The notes under the pieces were generated by a model that was given only the letters and a program-made list of their open reading frames with translations, was not told the DNA's origin and did no database searches. From NCBI GenBank assembly GCA_000733355.1, contig JNVV01000006.1:416556-480555 (forward strand): a DNA stretch of 64,000 nt, written 5' to 3'. Positions within the stretch are counted from its first letter, which is position 1. Each line of letters starts with the position of its first letter. The translations under genes were made by a program, and so were the position numbers. This document shows positions 10,014 to 21,300 of this stretch, in pieces. The stretch is from Falciphora oryzae (taxonomy: Eukaryota; Ascomycota; Sordariomycetes; Magnaporthales; Magnaporthaceae).

Positions 10014-11252
10014 CTAGGTGCAACCCCCAACGTCCCTGGAGTAGCACTTCAATATTTCGGCCACCCTGGCCCTGCCTTCCAGCATTGACGGCGTATCCTC
10101 CATCTCCAACCTCGCCGTCACCCTGGCGCCACTAACACCAGCCAAGCACACGGTCTTCCCCGCAAGCAGCGCTTTGCGATCATCTCCTCGGTCCGCCCGC
10201 ACTCCTGCCAACCCGCCAGCCTGACGGCGGTGTATGGCCGCGGGGAAGTAGACGACGAAGCAGTAGACGATGATCATGGACGCGACCTCGCGCCAGCAGT
10301 CGAGCAGGGGCGAGCGGACCGGGTGGCCGTAGTGCAGGAAGAATTGGTATGCGGCCGCGTTGAGGGAGGAGGGGGCGCTGAGGAGGACGAAGCCGAGGCG
10401 GGGCGACATGATTTCGATCACGTCTCTAGGGTTGGGGTTACTGCTGGACGGCGTCTGAGGTGGAGGTGGTGCGGGCTGGCCACCGCGGGCCTCCTCGGTG
10501 GGGGGCTTCTCGGCTTGTGGTTTTGTCATGGCCTCGGGCTTGGCGGCATTCGTGCCGCTCGGTTGTTCCGGTGGGAGAAATATGTCCTCGCGACGGACGG
10601 AAAGGCCATCCGCGTCGCCGAGCCGCCATCGAAGGCTCGTGGCAACGGCGATACAGATGGTGGAAAACTCGCTCGCTCGGATCCCCAGGACGGTCAAGAC
10701 GGGCATGCTCGATTCGGACACGACGATCTCGTCGGGAACCAGCGGCTGCTTCTTTCCGGGACTCGTCCGAAACATGTCTATCTTGAGGTGGTAGATGGGC
10801 CGACTCGCCCGCCTCCTCCTCGTCGCCGCGCCGGAGGGGGCGTCAAGTTTGTTGTGGAAGCGCTGGGGCTAGAGGACGCGCTCAAACGTTTGGTCCTCGC
10901 ACACCTCAGCGCCGAGGTAGCCGACGACGGCCTGCGACATTGTCTCTGTGGGATTGAAGATGGTGGCGTTGGGGAGAAAACAGTCGCGCTTGCGACGAGT
11001 CGGGATGCGAAATATCCAGACAGGAAAAGAGGCGAGGGGAGACAGAGCCGACGGCCAATAATGCAACCACATGGGCTGTCGAGTTTGCTCAGCCGCGCCC
11101 ACGGTTTGCGCCGGGCTCGCCGGCGGCACCGAACAGGCAGATAGGAGCAAAGCGAAAGGGGCAATGATGGCCGTGGGCACGACACTGAAGGATGCGCGTG
11201 AGCTGTGCGAGCTTGAGGAGCTCGAGGGCCGCCTGTGTGTCGCTGTCTGCAA
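10014..11252 (-). pseudogene. Membrane-protein-like gene interrupted by one stop codon
   Basis: A single minus-strand frame runs from about 11252 to TGA at 10014, broken only by TAG at 10867-10869 in the context FERVL-stop-PQRFHNKLDA. The related remnant at 6290-6612 has TGG (Trp) at the aligned position, so this is a TGG to TAG change. Features in order: a hydrophobic N-terminal segment AIIAPFALLLSACSV, a block MSQAVVGYLGAEVCEDQTFE, YHLKIDMFRTSPGKKQP, a Pro-rich linker and a hydrophobic segment near the end (ASMIIVYCFVVYFPAA). The true start is unknown; the first in-frame ATG is about 11072. No family is recognised. It is either a recently dead gene or one carrying a sequencing error. Confidence 0.5.
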
Positions 11253-11691
11253 CTCTCACTCTAGCGTCACCCTGCCCGGCGACCTTGACACCCTGGAGCT
11301 GGCCCGCGCGGCGCTCGAGGACGAAAGGAAGTTTACAAGTGTTCTTCAAGTCGACACCACATACCACTCCCACCATGTGGAAGACCCGGCTGTGGCGGGA
11401 TGCCCGGCGCCGCGGAGGCCTGCCTTGTATATGTAAGGAGGACCCGGCGCAGCTGCGGTCGTGCCGCAACGGCGACAAAGGGGCACCGGTTCCACAAGTT
11501 GACCCGGTCCCTTTCCTGTGGGGTCGCTCGAACTGGGACCCCCAGGTCCCTGCCCAACTCCAATTTCAAATGTGGCGGGATCACAAAAGCTCACTTGTGG
11601 GTCGCCGACAGGAATAAAACTGGGTGGCCCTCAATGTGACCACGCTACCGTTTTAGGAGAGTACATGGCTAACACACATGAGTGAGTGAGT
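11253..11691. other. No supported gene; short TGAG repeat at right end
   Basis: May contain the missing 5' part of the broken gene at 10014-11252. A (TGAG)n microsatellite occupies about 11679-11695, next to the right direct repeat. Confidence 0.4.
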
Positions 11692-11805
11692 GAGTCTATT
11701 CAACGTCGGTAAAGTCGGGATCTACCAGTCCCTGCCTCCCAGGGGGTATACGACGTGCTAGCGCTACCTAAGCTTGACACTAGGCTACATGTTGCTATCG
11801 AGGCG
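11692..11805 (+). repeat. Direct repeat, right copy (LTR-like fragment)
   Basis: Same orientation as 5764-5876, about 91 percent identical over 114 bp. This copy keeps G/C at most transition sites, so it is probably nearer the ancestral sequence. The distance between the outer ends of the two copies is about 6.0 kb. Confidence 0.7.
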
Positions 11806-12868
11806 GCTAACAAATTAAACCATAGGGCAAGCAAAAGCCTACCTAAGGCACACGGAGTTCGGGCCGCATTCCGGCGCTCCTTGTTGGTGAGCGGGCAATC
11901 GGCAAAAGGGCGAATAAACGCCGGGGCGCTGTAAGCGCTGCTGTTGGTGGTAGTGAAAGCAGTCGGCCGGCAAAGTGCCGGGAAAAGAGTGAGGCCGGGT
12001 GTGGGCGGAGGGGACCTCGGGACCCCCCCTGGGCCCGGCCAGAGAAAGAAAAGTTCGGGGGCTGGAGGGTCTAATTCCAACCCGGTGTGCTCCTTGTGTG
12101 TTTATTACTATCGCTATCGAAACGATAGGCTGCGCGGTTTGCTAACGTGGTGCAGGGCTATCCCGTACATTTTACGGCTGACAAACAGAGCCGCGCGAAG
12201 ATTCTGCGCGTGCGATGCCACCTATACATTAGTATAGCCCGGCGTGGCAACAAACAGAGGCGCGTGCGGTTAGGCAAATTTTGCGCGTGCGTGCTTAACA
12301 GGCCAAGTGCGTGCTTAGGCAGACCAATTTTGCGCCGGCGTATCGTTGGGATGCGGTCGACCGAGGAGGAGTCACGTGTGTGGCGTAAATACGGGGACGG
12401 CGCCGGCCGGGCCGGCTATTCGTCCGAGGTATCAAACTGCTTACCGGCCAGCAGTCTTTTTGTGCGTTTCGAAATCGTTTCGGCTCGGTCCGCGAGGCGA
12501 AGGCGATAGGGAAGTCGAAAGGCGGTCAGGGTAGTGCGAGGAGGTTGTAGCACAAAAGGTTGAAATCGGCGCGCCTTTTTTGCACCTCTAGCCCAGTTGC
12601 GCCGTCGTCGTCGTTGTTGAAAGGACGCCGGCGAACGCGGGCAAAACAGAGCCAGATGGTTTGTTAGAGCCCACATGACAATTCCGGCTCATTTTGGTGG
12701 GCCGCACACCAAATATGGCCGTGCTTCCCTAGCACCCACTAACAGCGGGTCCCGGGGGAAGAATTTTTCGAGGAAAGGTGCCAAGCATGGTGTTGTCGAT
12801 GTTATCGCACGAGTTTCCACTTTAGCTGCCAGGAGCTTGCTGGCGCGGCGGGCATTGTCCATCAGGTT
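11806..12868. other. No supported gene; degenerate sub-repeats
   Basis: Between 12180 and 12340 a motif starting ACAAACAGAG(C/G)CGCG and ending TTGCGCGTGCG or close to it recurs in degenerate form, and a short hairpin CTATCG-AAA-CGATAG sits at 12114-12128. This could be old transposon sequence. No coding frame is supported. Confidence 0.35.
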
Positions 12869-13791
12869 TCAAAGACTCGTGACCGAAGAGGAGTTGGCCG
12901 GCGCTTTGGGACCGGCGCTGGGGCCACAAATAGGGCCAATACTAGGACCAGTAATGGGACCAGCACTGGGGCCAGCGATCGGGGGAAGAGGGCCCGGTGG
13001 GCTATTTCGGCGGATAGGGTAGGCCTGCTGGTATTGAGCCATCGGCGAGGTGCTGCTCTGGGTCCGCGGGCACGACGAGTGGTACACGGTCGGGGGCGTG
13101 GCACTGTTGGCCGAAGCGGGAGACCGCCGGCGCGGGTCCTTCTCCACCTGGTGCGGGTGCGGAGGCGGCAGGCGAGGGCCGTGGTAGTGGTCGTCGTCGG
13201 GTCCGCGAGGCCTCCTCCTACCGATCTCGATACGGCCGTCGTAGATGCTACCAGTGGGCGAAAGCAGCGGGAGCTGGGGAAGCGTATGGCGCTGCGGAAG
13301 GCCTTGACTGCCCATCGGCAGCGGCTGTCCAAAAGTGCCAAATAGCTGGGTGCCCGGGGTAACCACGCCGCCCTGGATGGTCTGGACTGGGACGAAAACA
13401 GTAGAGTCGGAATCAACTGGCTGGAAAACGCACTGGTTGCCAATATTCTTGCAATTGAGGCATTTTCCATCTGCCGTGGCCTGGTAACCACTGCAGCGAA
13501 TCTAATCCCACTCCGAAAATTCGCAGGTCAGTAACGGTAGCTAAAGCGCACACATGGGATGATGTCTGGGTAGGGCAGTCAGATGGAAGAGCTGACCTTG
13601 CGCCTCCTGCGCGCAATCGACGTGCGCTGCCTCGGCGGCGGGTCACGGAGGGGTGGGCCTGGCCGGTACGCCATGACCGGCCCCGAGCCCTGCTGCCGCT
13701 GCGGCGGCGACGGCGATGGTCCTCTGGGGTTAGGTGTCCTGGGCTCGGTTAGGCACTGGATGGGCGGGAGAGTGATGGCGACGGGCGGCAT
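12869..13791 (-). CDS. Zn2Cys6-like protein lacking the first two zinc ligands
   Basis: Two exons: 13791-13597 and 13501-12869, with a 95 bp intron (GTCAGC...TTAG), giving 275 residues. The N-terminal 55 residues are Pro-rich. The junction gives RTSIARRRRKIRCSGYQATA, then DGKCLNCKNIGNQCVF. The second half of a fungal zinc binuclear cluster (Cys-x2-Cys-x6-Cys) and the RRRK-IRC core are intact, but where relatives carry Cys-x2-Cys just before RRRK this protein has no cysteine. It looks like a short in-frame loss. Downstream are FVPVQTIQGGV and GTQLFGTFGQPLP, followed by a Pro-rich tail with Gly-Pro tetrapeptide repeats. If translated it should not bind DNA through a normal Zn2Cys6 fold; it may be a decaying regulator. 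It is divergent from the regulator at 14982. Confidence 0.6.
12908..12979 (+). repeat. Six imperfect 12-bp tandem units
   Basis: Consecutive 12-mers of the type GGGACCAGCACT/GGGGCCAGCGAT. In the minus-strand protein they encode a Gly-Pro-containing tetrapeptide repeat (GPSAGPITGPSIGPICGPSA). Unit number is likely to vary among strains. Confidence 0.75.
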
Positions 13792-14981
13792 GTTATACGG
13801 GTCGCGTAAACCCCTCCGCGAGCCCCGTTCTGGCTGGCAACCGCCAGTGACCGGGCCATCGGCGCCGAGGCTTAGCGCCTTCGAGAGAGACAGACCACTG
13901 GCTGGCCTCCCCGTTCTAGGCCATCTTGATGTTGGAGACAAGGCTTGCTTCCAGCTTCTTCCACCATCCATTGGTGCATCTGTGAGGGAGGCTGGCGTTG
14001 GCAAGCGGGCAAGGTGCTGGGTTGAGTCGGGGGCATTGAGGCAAGAGCGACCCCGCAGGAGCAGAACACCCGCCCCGCACGGCTGCTTGTCGCGATCGGA
14101 TCGAGCCTCTCTCTCGCTCACCTTGCATGCGGCGCCCGTGGTCTGTGCTCGCGAGGCCATGAGTCGCAGCCAACAGTTGTGTGATGCGACCTTGACGCCG
14201 GAGGGTGCGTGGGGATGACGACCGATTGGCAAGGTGGGATGGCCTCGGCCATCGTGGAATCAAATTGTAGTGAGGGCTGCGAGCGGCCCGCCACTTGCCA
14301 CACACTGGCAAAGCAACACTCAATTGCGCCTGGGCAGGGCGGCCGAGAAATGGATTCAGCCAACAAGCAGGCTGAGCAGCACTGCAGAAACAAAGTGCGG
14401 GCGTGTCTGCTACACACCATGTCAGCAAGGCCCCATCAGGAAAGGGAAACCATGGAGCAGCGGAGGCGCCGGCAGGGCATGATTATCCCCCCTCGATTGA
14501 CAGCCCCCTTGCCTGCAGCTGGTTTCGGACCCCTCGGCCACGGACCTGGCTCGTCTGGATAAAACACCTGGGGTCTGGCGTCCCTCGTCTCGTCCAAACC
14601 AACCGCTTTCGCCTGGACAAGTCGAGACGGCCACACAAGCGCTGCGAGCCAGCTGAACCACATTCGCCAAAGAGCTGGGAAGTCCCATCTGAGCGTTTCC
14701 GCCTGCAAGGACAGCGACTCTCAATCCAGATCTTGGACCAAATCCCGATCGAAACCGGCAGCCGACGCTCGGCCGACATCGACAACGACATCGACACCGA
14801 CACCGCTGGACGGATTTGCTTTGTCGGCGGCCTCACTGCGGCCTTTTCTCTGCTCGTGCTGCTGCTCCTTTTGCTTCGGTCCGCGACCACCCAGGCTAGC
14901 TCCCTTTTTAGAGTATCCCAACCTTGCCCAGCAGCAGCCTTGGCTCCCGAGCTCAGCATCCAACGACGACCAACCGCCGCC
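13792..14981. other. Divergent intergenic region between two zinc-cluster genes
   Basis: 1190 bp separating oppositely oriented starts. It must contain both promoters and leaders. Long frames run through it on both strands but show no domains; the plus frame entering the regulator at 14982 is open upstream to about 14403, without a better start. Confidence 0.5.
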
Positions 14982-17388
14982 ATGGGACGTGCCCCCACGA
15001 GTGGCAACTGCCACACATGCCGCATGCGGCGTGTCAAATGCGACCGCGCCCGCCCGACCTGCGAGCGCTGTATCAAGGCCGGCTACGAGTGCAAGGGCTA
15101 CGAGACGGTCCTCCGCATCCAGAGCCACTCGGTCGTCGCCGGCGCGAAGCCCGGCACCGCCCGCCTGGCCAAGATCCAGACCGTCTCCTCCTTCCCTGCC
15201 GCCGGACCGGATGAGGGCCCCATCTCCTCGGCCAAGGGCAAGCGCCAGCAGCAGCAGAAGCAGCTGGTCCGCGCGAGGCAAGCCGCCGCCGACCAGCCGC
15301 AGCCGCTGCGGCCCCAGAGCCGGTCCTCCGGCGCCAGCGGCCCGGATAGCGGCACCCACAGCTCCCGCACCGCCAGCTCTTCCCCGCCCCCCGAGCTGTC
15401 CCTGACCGGCTTCGTCGACGACATTGCATTTTCCTACTTCTTCGATTCGTACGGTTGGATCAACATGCACAGCATCATGCTGCAAGACTCGGGCGTCCGC
15501 AACACCCTCTCTGACGGCGACATGGCCCATGACAGCCTGCGCGCCCTCGCCTACGGCCTGCTGGGCAAGGACCGCCACATTCAAAGCCTCCAGTCACAGG
15601 GCGCCCGCCTGTACGGCAACACGCTCCGCAAGCTGCGCTCCAAGCTGTCCACCCAGAGCAAGGACGAGCTGGCCTCCCTGATCAAACCCATTGCCATCAT
15701 GGGCTCATACCTGGTACGCTTCACTTGTCACCTCTGTCTTTTGGCTTCTTGTCCAGACTAAGCTAATTGACGACATAAAAACCGCTTCTCTAGATCTCGG
15801 TCGAGGACGATTTGCGTTTCACGCATCACCGTGGCCTGTCTCGTATACTGGAATACTGCGGACCTGAGTACTTCCAGTCGCCATCACTTCTGCCCGTGTT
15901 CGACTCGTGCCGGTTGACAATGGTGTGTCCATGTCCTCGTATCCAAATCGTAGTAGCTCCATACTTGGTTCTAACCTTCCCCCTTTTCTCCAGATCTCAA
16001 ATAGCATCGTCCGCCGGACACCCTCGTTCCTGGCCAAGGAGGAGTGGAAGACGGTTCCTTGGGCTAAGGCGCCACATCTCAAAACCTGGACTAGCAAGCT
16101 GCTCGACCTGATGACCGAAATACCGACCGTGATCTCGGGAGTTCTGAATCTCATGGGCGCTCGCATAATGTGGCACAACAATGGCTTCCCGACGGAGCGC
16201 GCCGAGGACCCCGATGTCGTCCCATCCCTGCAACGACGCGTCGGCGTGCTCAAGGAGAAGCTCGCAAACTGGCGCATAGAATGGGAAGCCGCGCACCCGG
16301 ACAAGGCGGCCAAGGCGCTCGCCTGGGCCTTCAACCTGACCGACGATGACCAGTACCGCCCGGGCATCATGGGCTTCGCGGGTCCCGACTTGTACGACTA
16401 TTCAGTGCTCAACAGCTCCAGCACTCCCCCGCCATCCTTCCTGCAGCGGGACCAGGCCACCTTTACGCTCATGCAGGAGGTGGCGCTCTACACGACGGTG
16501 CTTATCTGGACCGCCCGCCTGACAAAGTACCTGGCCGGCGCCGCCATGTCGCACACCAACATCGATTTTTACAACTCGTCCTTCTCGACTACGTGCACGT
16601 GCTGCACCTCCAAACTTGCCGACATGTGCGACACGGTCCCGGACTCCGACGCTGACGTCATGCACGTGAGCGTTCAGAACCCAGACATGTCGTGGAACTT
16701 CACCGCCGCCCGCATTGCCATCGCCCCGGTCAGGGTCTCGCACTCGGACGCAAGCCCCGTGACCCTGATCCCCATGACGCCCTCACCCTCGCCCGAGAGG
16801 GATCTAGGCCGCGAGAGTCCGCGGTGCAAGGAAGACCGGGAGCCGGGTCCGGATCGGCCTCTATACGTCAGGTCGCTGCCCCTGCTCCCGTCGTCTCCAC
16901 CGCAGCATCAATTGCCGCGATCCCCGCCGTTAGAAGGCCCATCGTATCATCATGGTCACCGGCAGCAGCAAGAGAAACACCATCATGACTCTGTCTTCAT
17001 TGACGGAATTGTTCAAACATCAGGTTCGACGCTGCCCACTCCTCCATCCTCGGCCACATTCGTCGGCGGCAAGGGAGGGTTCCCTCAACGCGCCGCCGCG
17101 GCGGAACCCCAGACCCCGCCCAACATTGTCAAGCCGAACCCACCCATGCTGCTGCCGGGCGATGTCCGCTTCACGAGCCAGCTGCGCATCCTTACTTGGC
17201 TCACCGACTGCCTGCCCGCTAGCCGACCCCAGGTGCTCACCACCCTCGCGTCCATCGGGCTCGGCCACTGTGGCCACGATGTCCGCCCCGTCGATGGCCT
17301 GCCCGAAGTGGCCAATGTCGTCCGCAAGGCCTTCTCCCGCACGAGTTTTGAGAACGCCGACCACGTCTTGTTGAGGAGGTACCGCTAA
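14982..17388 (+). CDS. Zn2Cys6 fungal-specific transcription factor
   Basis: Three exons (14982-15713, 15794-15922, 15994-17388) joined in phase by GTACGC...TAG and GTGTGT...CAG introns give 751 residues. The start MGRAPTSGNCHTC places the zinc binuclear cluster at once: CHTCRMRRVKC then CERCIKAGYEC, with all six cysteines spaced 2-6-6-2-6. A Gln/Ser-rich linker follows, then from about residue 140 a regulatory domain (FVDDIAFSYFFDSYGWINMH, and later ELASLIKPIAIMGSYL) of the fungal-specific type. About residues 520-620 are Pro/Ser/His-rich and disordered. It is a nuclear DNA-binding regulator with unknown targets. It lies about 30 kb from the polyketide cluster, so its position gives no reason to link them. 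Confidence 0.85.
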
Positions 17389-18301
17389 AGTGCGGCGTAC
17401 GGTAGATTGACATGGATGGCTGACTGCCACGGTACTATGTATCTTGTTCAATATCCATCTTTGGGCAAGTCGTCTCTGGGTTCTTTTTTTTTTTCGTTTC
17501 TTATTTCTCCTGATTTCATTTCTATGTCGCTTTACTACTATCTCGACCTCCTTGCTGTCTTTTTCCCCGGTGTGTTGTTCTATTTGACTAGGGTCGCCAG
17601 TTGGTACCGATTTGTTTTGATTTGTGGGAACGACTGGACACGGAAATGCGACGAGCAAGACAGGCGACGGGGCGACAACAGATTGGATAGCTGTGTTTTT
17701 TTTACTTTTTTTGTCGGCGGGAAATCTGCTTTTACTGCGGCTTGGTTCTGTCCGCTTGCCTCATTCGCTCTTTGGACGGGGTCGGGGGCAATGGGGTGGG
17801 AAGGACACCTCGGTCAGGACAGGAAGGCTTCTGTGTTTCAAGCGTATTTTATCTGGCGGGCTCGGATCTAGGTTATGTCTGGTCTCTCGTTTGAAGCGTG
17901 TTTTCTCTGACCGACCCACCACGCTCGTTTTTGCTTTCTTGTTTGGGGTGCCAATAACGAAACATTATTATTCCTACACAAGTTTGTGAGCAGCAATAAG
18001 CGGTAAGAACATAGGCAGATCATCCGCCTTGGCTATGGGCTCTATAGGTTGCTACATACTTTGGGTCGTTTCTATGTTGAATGTCTATGTTGTGCTGTTG
18101 GTCGTTCAAAAGCCAAGCCGTTGCTCCAAGGCTTCTCGTAAGTTGCTATGCAAATAAATGCGCTTTTCAGCATGCTCAATGGAGAAAGCGTCGTGTGGAT
18201 AGGCCTCTTCCCCATGCAAAATAACCCGGTCCGCCTTCCCTGTTGCCCTTGGTCGTAATTCGTTTTGGTTGTGTCGTCAAGCTGGTTCAGCTCAGCTCAG
18301 C
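17389..18301. other. Convergent 3' intergenic region
   Basis: Separates the 3' ends of the regulator (plus) and the RAD5-like gene (minus). It is T-rich and AT-richer than the flanking genes, as expected for untranslated and terminator sequence. No gene is supported. Confidence 0.5.
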
Positions 18302-18310
18302 TCAGCTCAG
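18288..18310 (+). repeat. CTCAG pentanucleotide repeat containing the RAD5-like stop codon
   Basis: About four and a half copies of CTCAG. The minus-strand stop TGA (18304-18302) lies inside it, so a change in copy number would alter the last residues and position of the stop. Confidence 0.8.
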
Positions 18311-21300
18311 GAGCTCCTTGATGTCCTCGATTCTTGCCAGCTTCTTCTCCTCATCCGTCATCATACCTAGCGACGTGGCACTAGAAGCGCAGGATAGGCA
18401 AAGTGTCAGCAGAGCGTGCATGATAACTATGAAATACCAAAAATACGACGAACAAAAGGGGGCTAAAACCACTTACATAAACTTTTTGCGGTCCTGAACG
18501 CGCAGCATCCTCTCCTCGACGCTCCCCGTGACGATGAGCCGGTAGACCTTGACCTCCTGGTCCTGGCCCATCCTGTGCACGCGGTCGATGGCCTGGGACT
18601 CGACAGCGAAGCTCCACCAGGGGTCCATCATGTAGACGCGCTTGGCGTCGACGAGGTTGAGCCCCACGCCGCCGGCGCGCAGGCTGAGCAGCAGGACGGT
18701 GAAGCGGTCCGAGCTGCGGAACTCGTCCAGGACGGCGGCGCGCGCCTTTTGCGCCATGGTGCCGTCGAGGCGGAGGAAGCGCATCCTGGCGCGCGCCAGC
18801 GCCGGCTCGATGAGCGACAGGAACGACGTGAACTGGCTGAAGACGACCGACTTCATGCGCGGGTGCTCGCGCCGCAGCTCGCGCAGGTGCTTGATCAGCG
18901 TCACGACCTTGGTGGACGAGTTGTTGACGCCGAGCCGCTGCAGGCTGATGCGCGGGGACCCCGGCGACGGCTGCTGCTGCTGCTGCTGTTGTTGCTGTGG
19001 TCGGAACACATCCGGCACGCCGCCGCTGTCGTCTTCGCACGCGTCGTAACGGACGACCTCGAACAGGTCGCGCGCGTTGATGGGCTCGCGGCAGTGGACG
19101 CAGCGCGGGACCATGTGGCGGTCCGTCTGGTGCTTGATGTAGTCGAGGATGCACTTCTTGCAGGCCGAGTGCCAGCAGCCCGTGACCGTCTGCTCGATCA
19201 TGGGCTCCTCGGCGCAGATGGGGCACTCGCTGACGGCCTCGTCGCGGATCTGCTCCATGACATGGGCCCCAAAGGCGTTTGCGTCGGCTGGATCGTTCGT
19301 GCTGGCCGTAAAGCGCTCGATCAGCGAATGCAGGTCCATGTCGTCAGCCAGGCCCGCCGCCGCGTCCGCCGCGGCCCCGGCCACGTCCTCGTCCGCGACG
19401 ATGTCCTGGTTCCTAACCAGGATCGGATGGCAGCACGACTGTCGGAGGCGCAGGATCTGGAGGAAAATGCTCGTGTACGCCTTCATGACGGTGCCGGCCT
19501 CGACGTTCTCCTGGAATGTGTTTCTTGCCCGCTGGATAATGTGATCATACACCGCGCGCTCCTGCTCGGAAAGCTCTACGTTGACAATCTCAATCGTCTT
19601 GGGCGGAAGAGGTACTAGGCTATAGGGTGTGTTAGTTGGAGCACCGTCTACTCGGGAAGAAGTCGGGCAGGGCGACTTACAGCTCACCAGAGGGGGTCCT
19701 CATGTCTTTGGTCCGCCTCATTACAAGAGGCTCTAAAACGGTTTGCACAACGTCAAGAGCGCGCATAAAGTTCTTGGACTCGAAAGGCACCGTGATGAAG
19801 GTCCTCCAGAAGGAGAAATTACTCCAAGGCTCGACGCGCAGGAAACGGACCAGACTGAACAGATCCTCGAGCCGGTTGACGATTGGCGTCCCGGTCAGCA
19901 CCCATCTATGGTCGGTGCAGAGATCATAGCAGGCCTTGGCCGTCTTTGATTGGCGATTCTTGATATTGTGGGCCTCGTCCAGGATGACGCGGAAGAAATG
20001 GACTGAGAACAAGCCACGATGGCCGTCCCGGTTCGAGTTCCTCGCCGCAATCTGGCTGAACTCGGAGAGGACGACGCCGTAGCTGGTGATGAGAACATCG
20101 GGGGCCGTTGCTGGGTTAGAGCATAGCGCCTGGAGGTCGACATTCTTTTCGTTACCGTAGTAAAGCATCGACCTCAGAGTTCCTTCTTTGGACGCCTTTT
20201 CGGCCTCGCTCTGCCACTGAGACAACAGCGACATGGGTGCAATTACGAGCGTTGTGCAGGGAGCAGGAACAATCCTAAAGCCAGATGCTGGCATGCGTTG
20301 GAGGCTTTTGATGCTCACAACACCCCCAGGTGCCCTGCGAGCCTCCATGGCGGTCTTGGACTTGTGCGTGTGTATCAGGCTCAGCATCTGGATCGTCTTG
20401 CCGAGGCCCATCTCGTCCGCGAGGATACCACCCAAGCAATGCTGTTCCTGTGCCGGGAATTCTAATGACAGCTCGCCAGAGTATGGGTTGATGTAGAAGT
20501 TGGGCTGGTCGGCCGTCTGTGGGACGTTGCGGTCGTCGAAGTCTTTGGTTGGCCACTGGTACTCTTCCCACAGAGGATGCATGGAAGCCTCCCTGTCCGC
20601 GCTGCCTTCGTCTTTCTCTTTCGAAAGCATCCAATGCAGCGACTGTTTTTGGTAAGGGCGAAGTTCCATAGCGAAACTATCAGCGGGCTCGGCCTCGGGC
20701 GTGTTAAAGTCGAAAGACTGTGCCTTCTTGTACAACGCATCGAGCTGATCCTGTTCCAGCTCCTTGCCGTCCTCGGTATCCGAGGATGCCGCAGAGTCTT
20801 GGTTGTCGCTGTGTGAGGTCTGCTGAGCCTGCTTCTGCTTCTGCTCGGCCATCTCTGCCGCTTCAAGCAGGCCCTCGCGCGAGCCCTTCGCCGCCGTAGC
20901 GTGAGTCCTGCTAGGCATCAGGTTGATCTCCTGGAAGAGACGGACAAGAGCGACTTGTCGGAGGCGAAGGTCGCGCTCCTCTTGTGACTCGTGCTCCTCA
21001 AACATGCCCGTGACACGGTTGTCAGACACCCTGAACGTCCTCTTCTCAAACGCCTCCTGCAGGAGAGAGCAGCGCAGCTGGATAAAAACGGTGTCGTTGG
21101 TCCGCAGCCGCTCAGGGGAGTACACGCAGGTGCCCTCGAACTTGCAGATGCGCTGGTCCATCAGAGTCGACACCCAGTTGGCTGTGTCCTTGGCTAGGCG
21201 CCCAATCTCGGTGCCGTTTCTGTCAGTGAAGCGGACGATGACATCCACTCGCTTGGCTGCAGCGGCGCTGGCCCGGAGCCCAACCGCCGGGGGCGCACCG

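Noticed and set aside
10230..11144. 304-codon plus-strand frame
   Set aside because: Antisense to the interrupted minus-strand gene. The minus reading is favoured because a related copy at 6290-6612 shares its peptide blocks.
14721..15584. 287-codon minus-strand frame
   Set aside because: Antisense to the zinc-cluster exon; Gly/Ala-rich shadow.
18575..19618. 347-codon plus-strand frame
   Set aside because: Mirror of the RAD5-like RING/helicase exon; no independent motifs.
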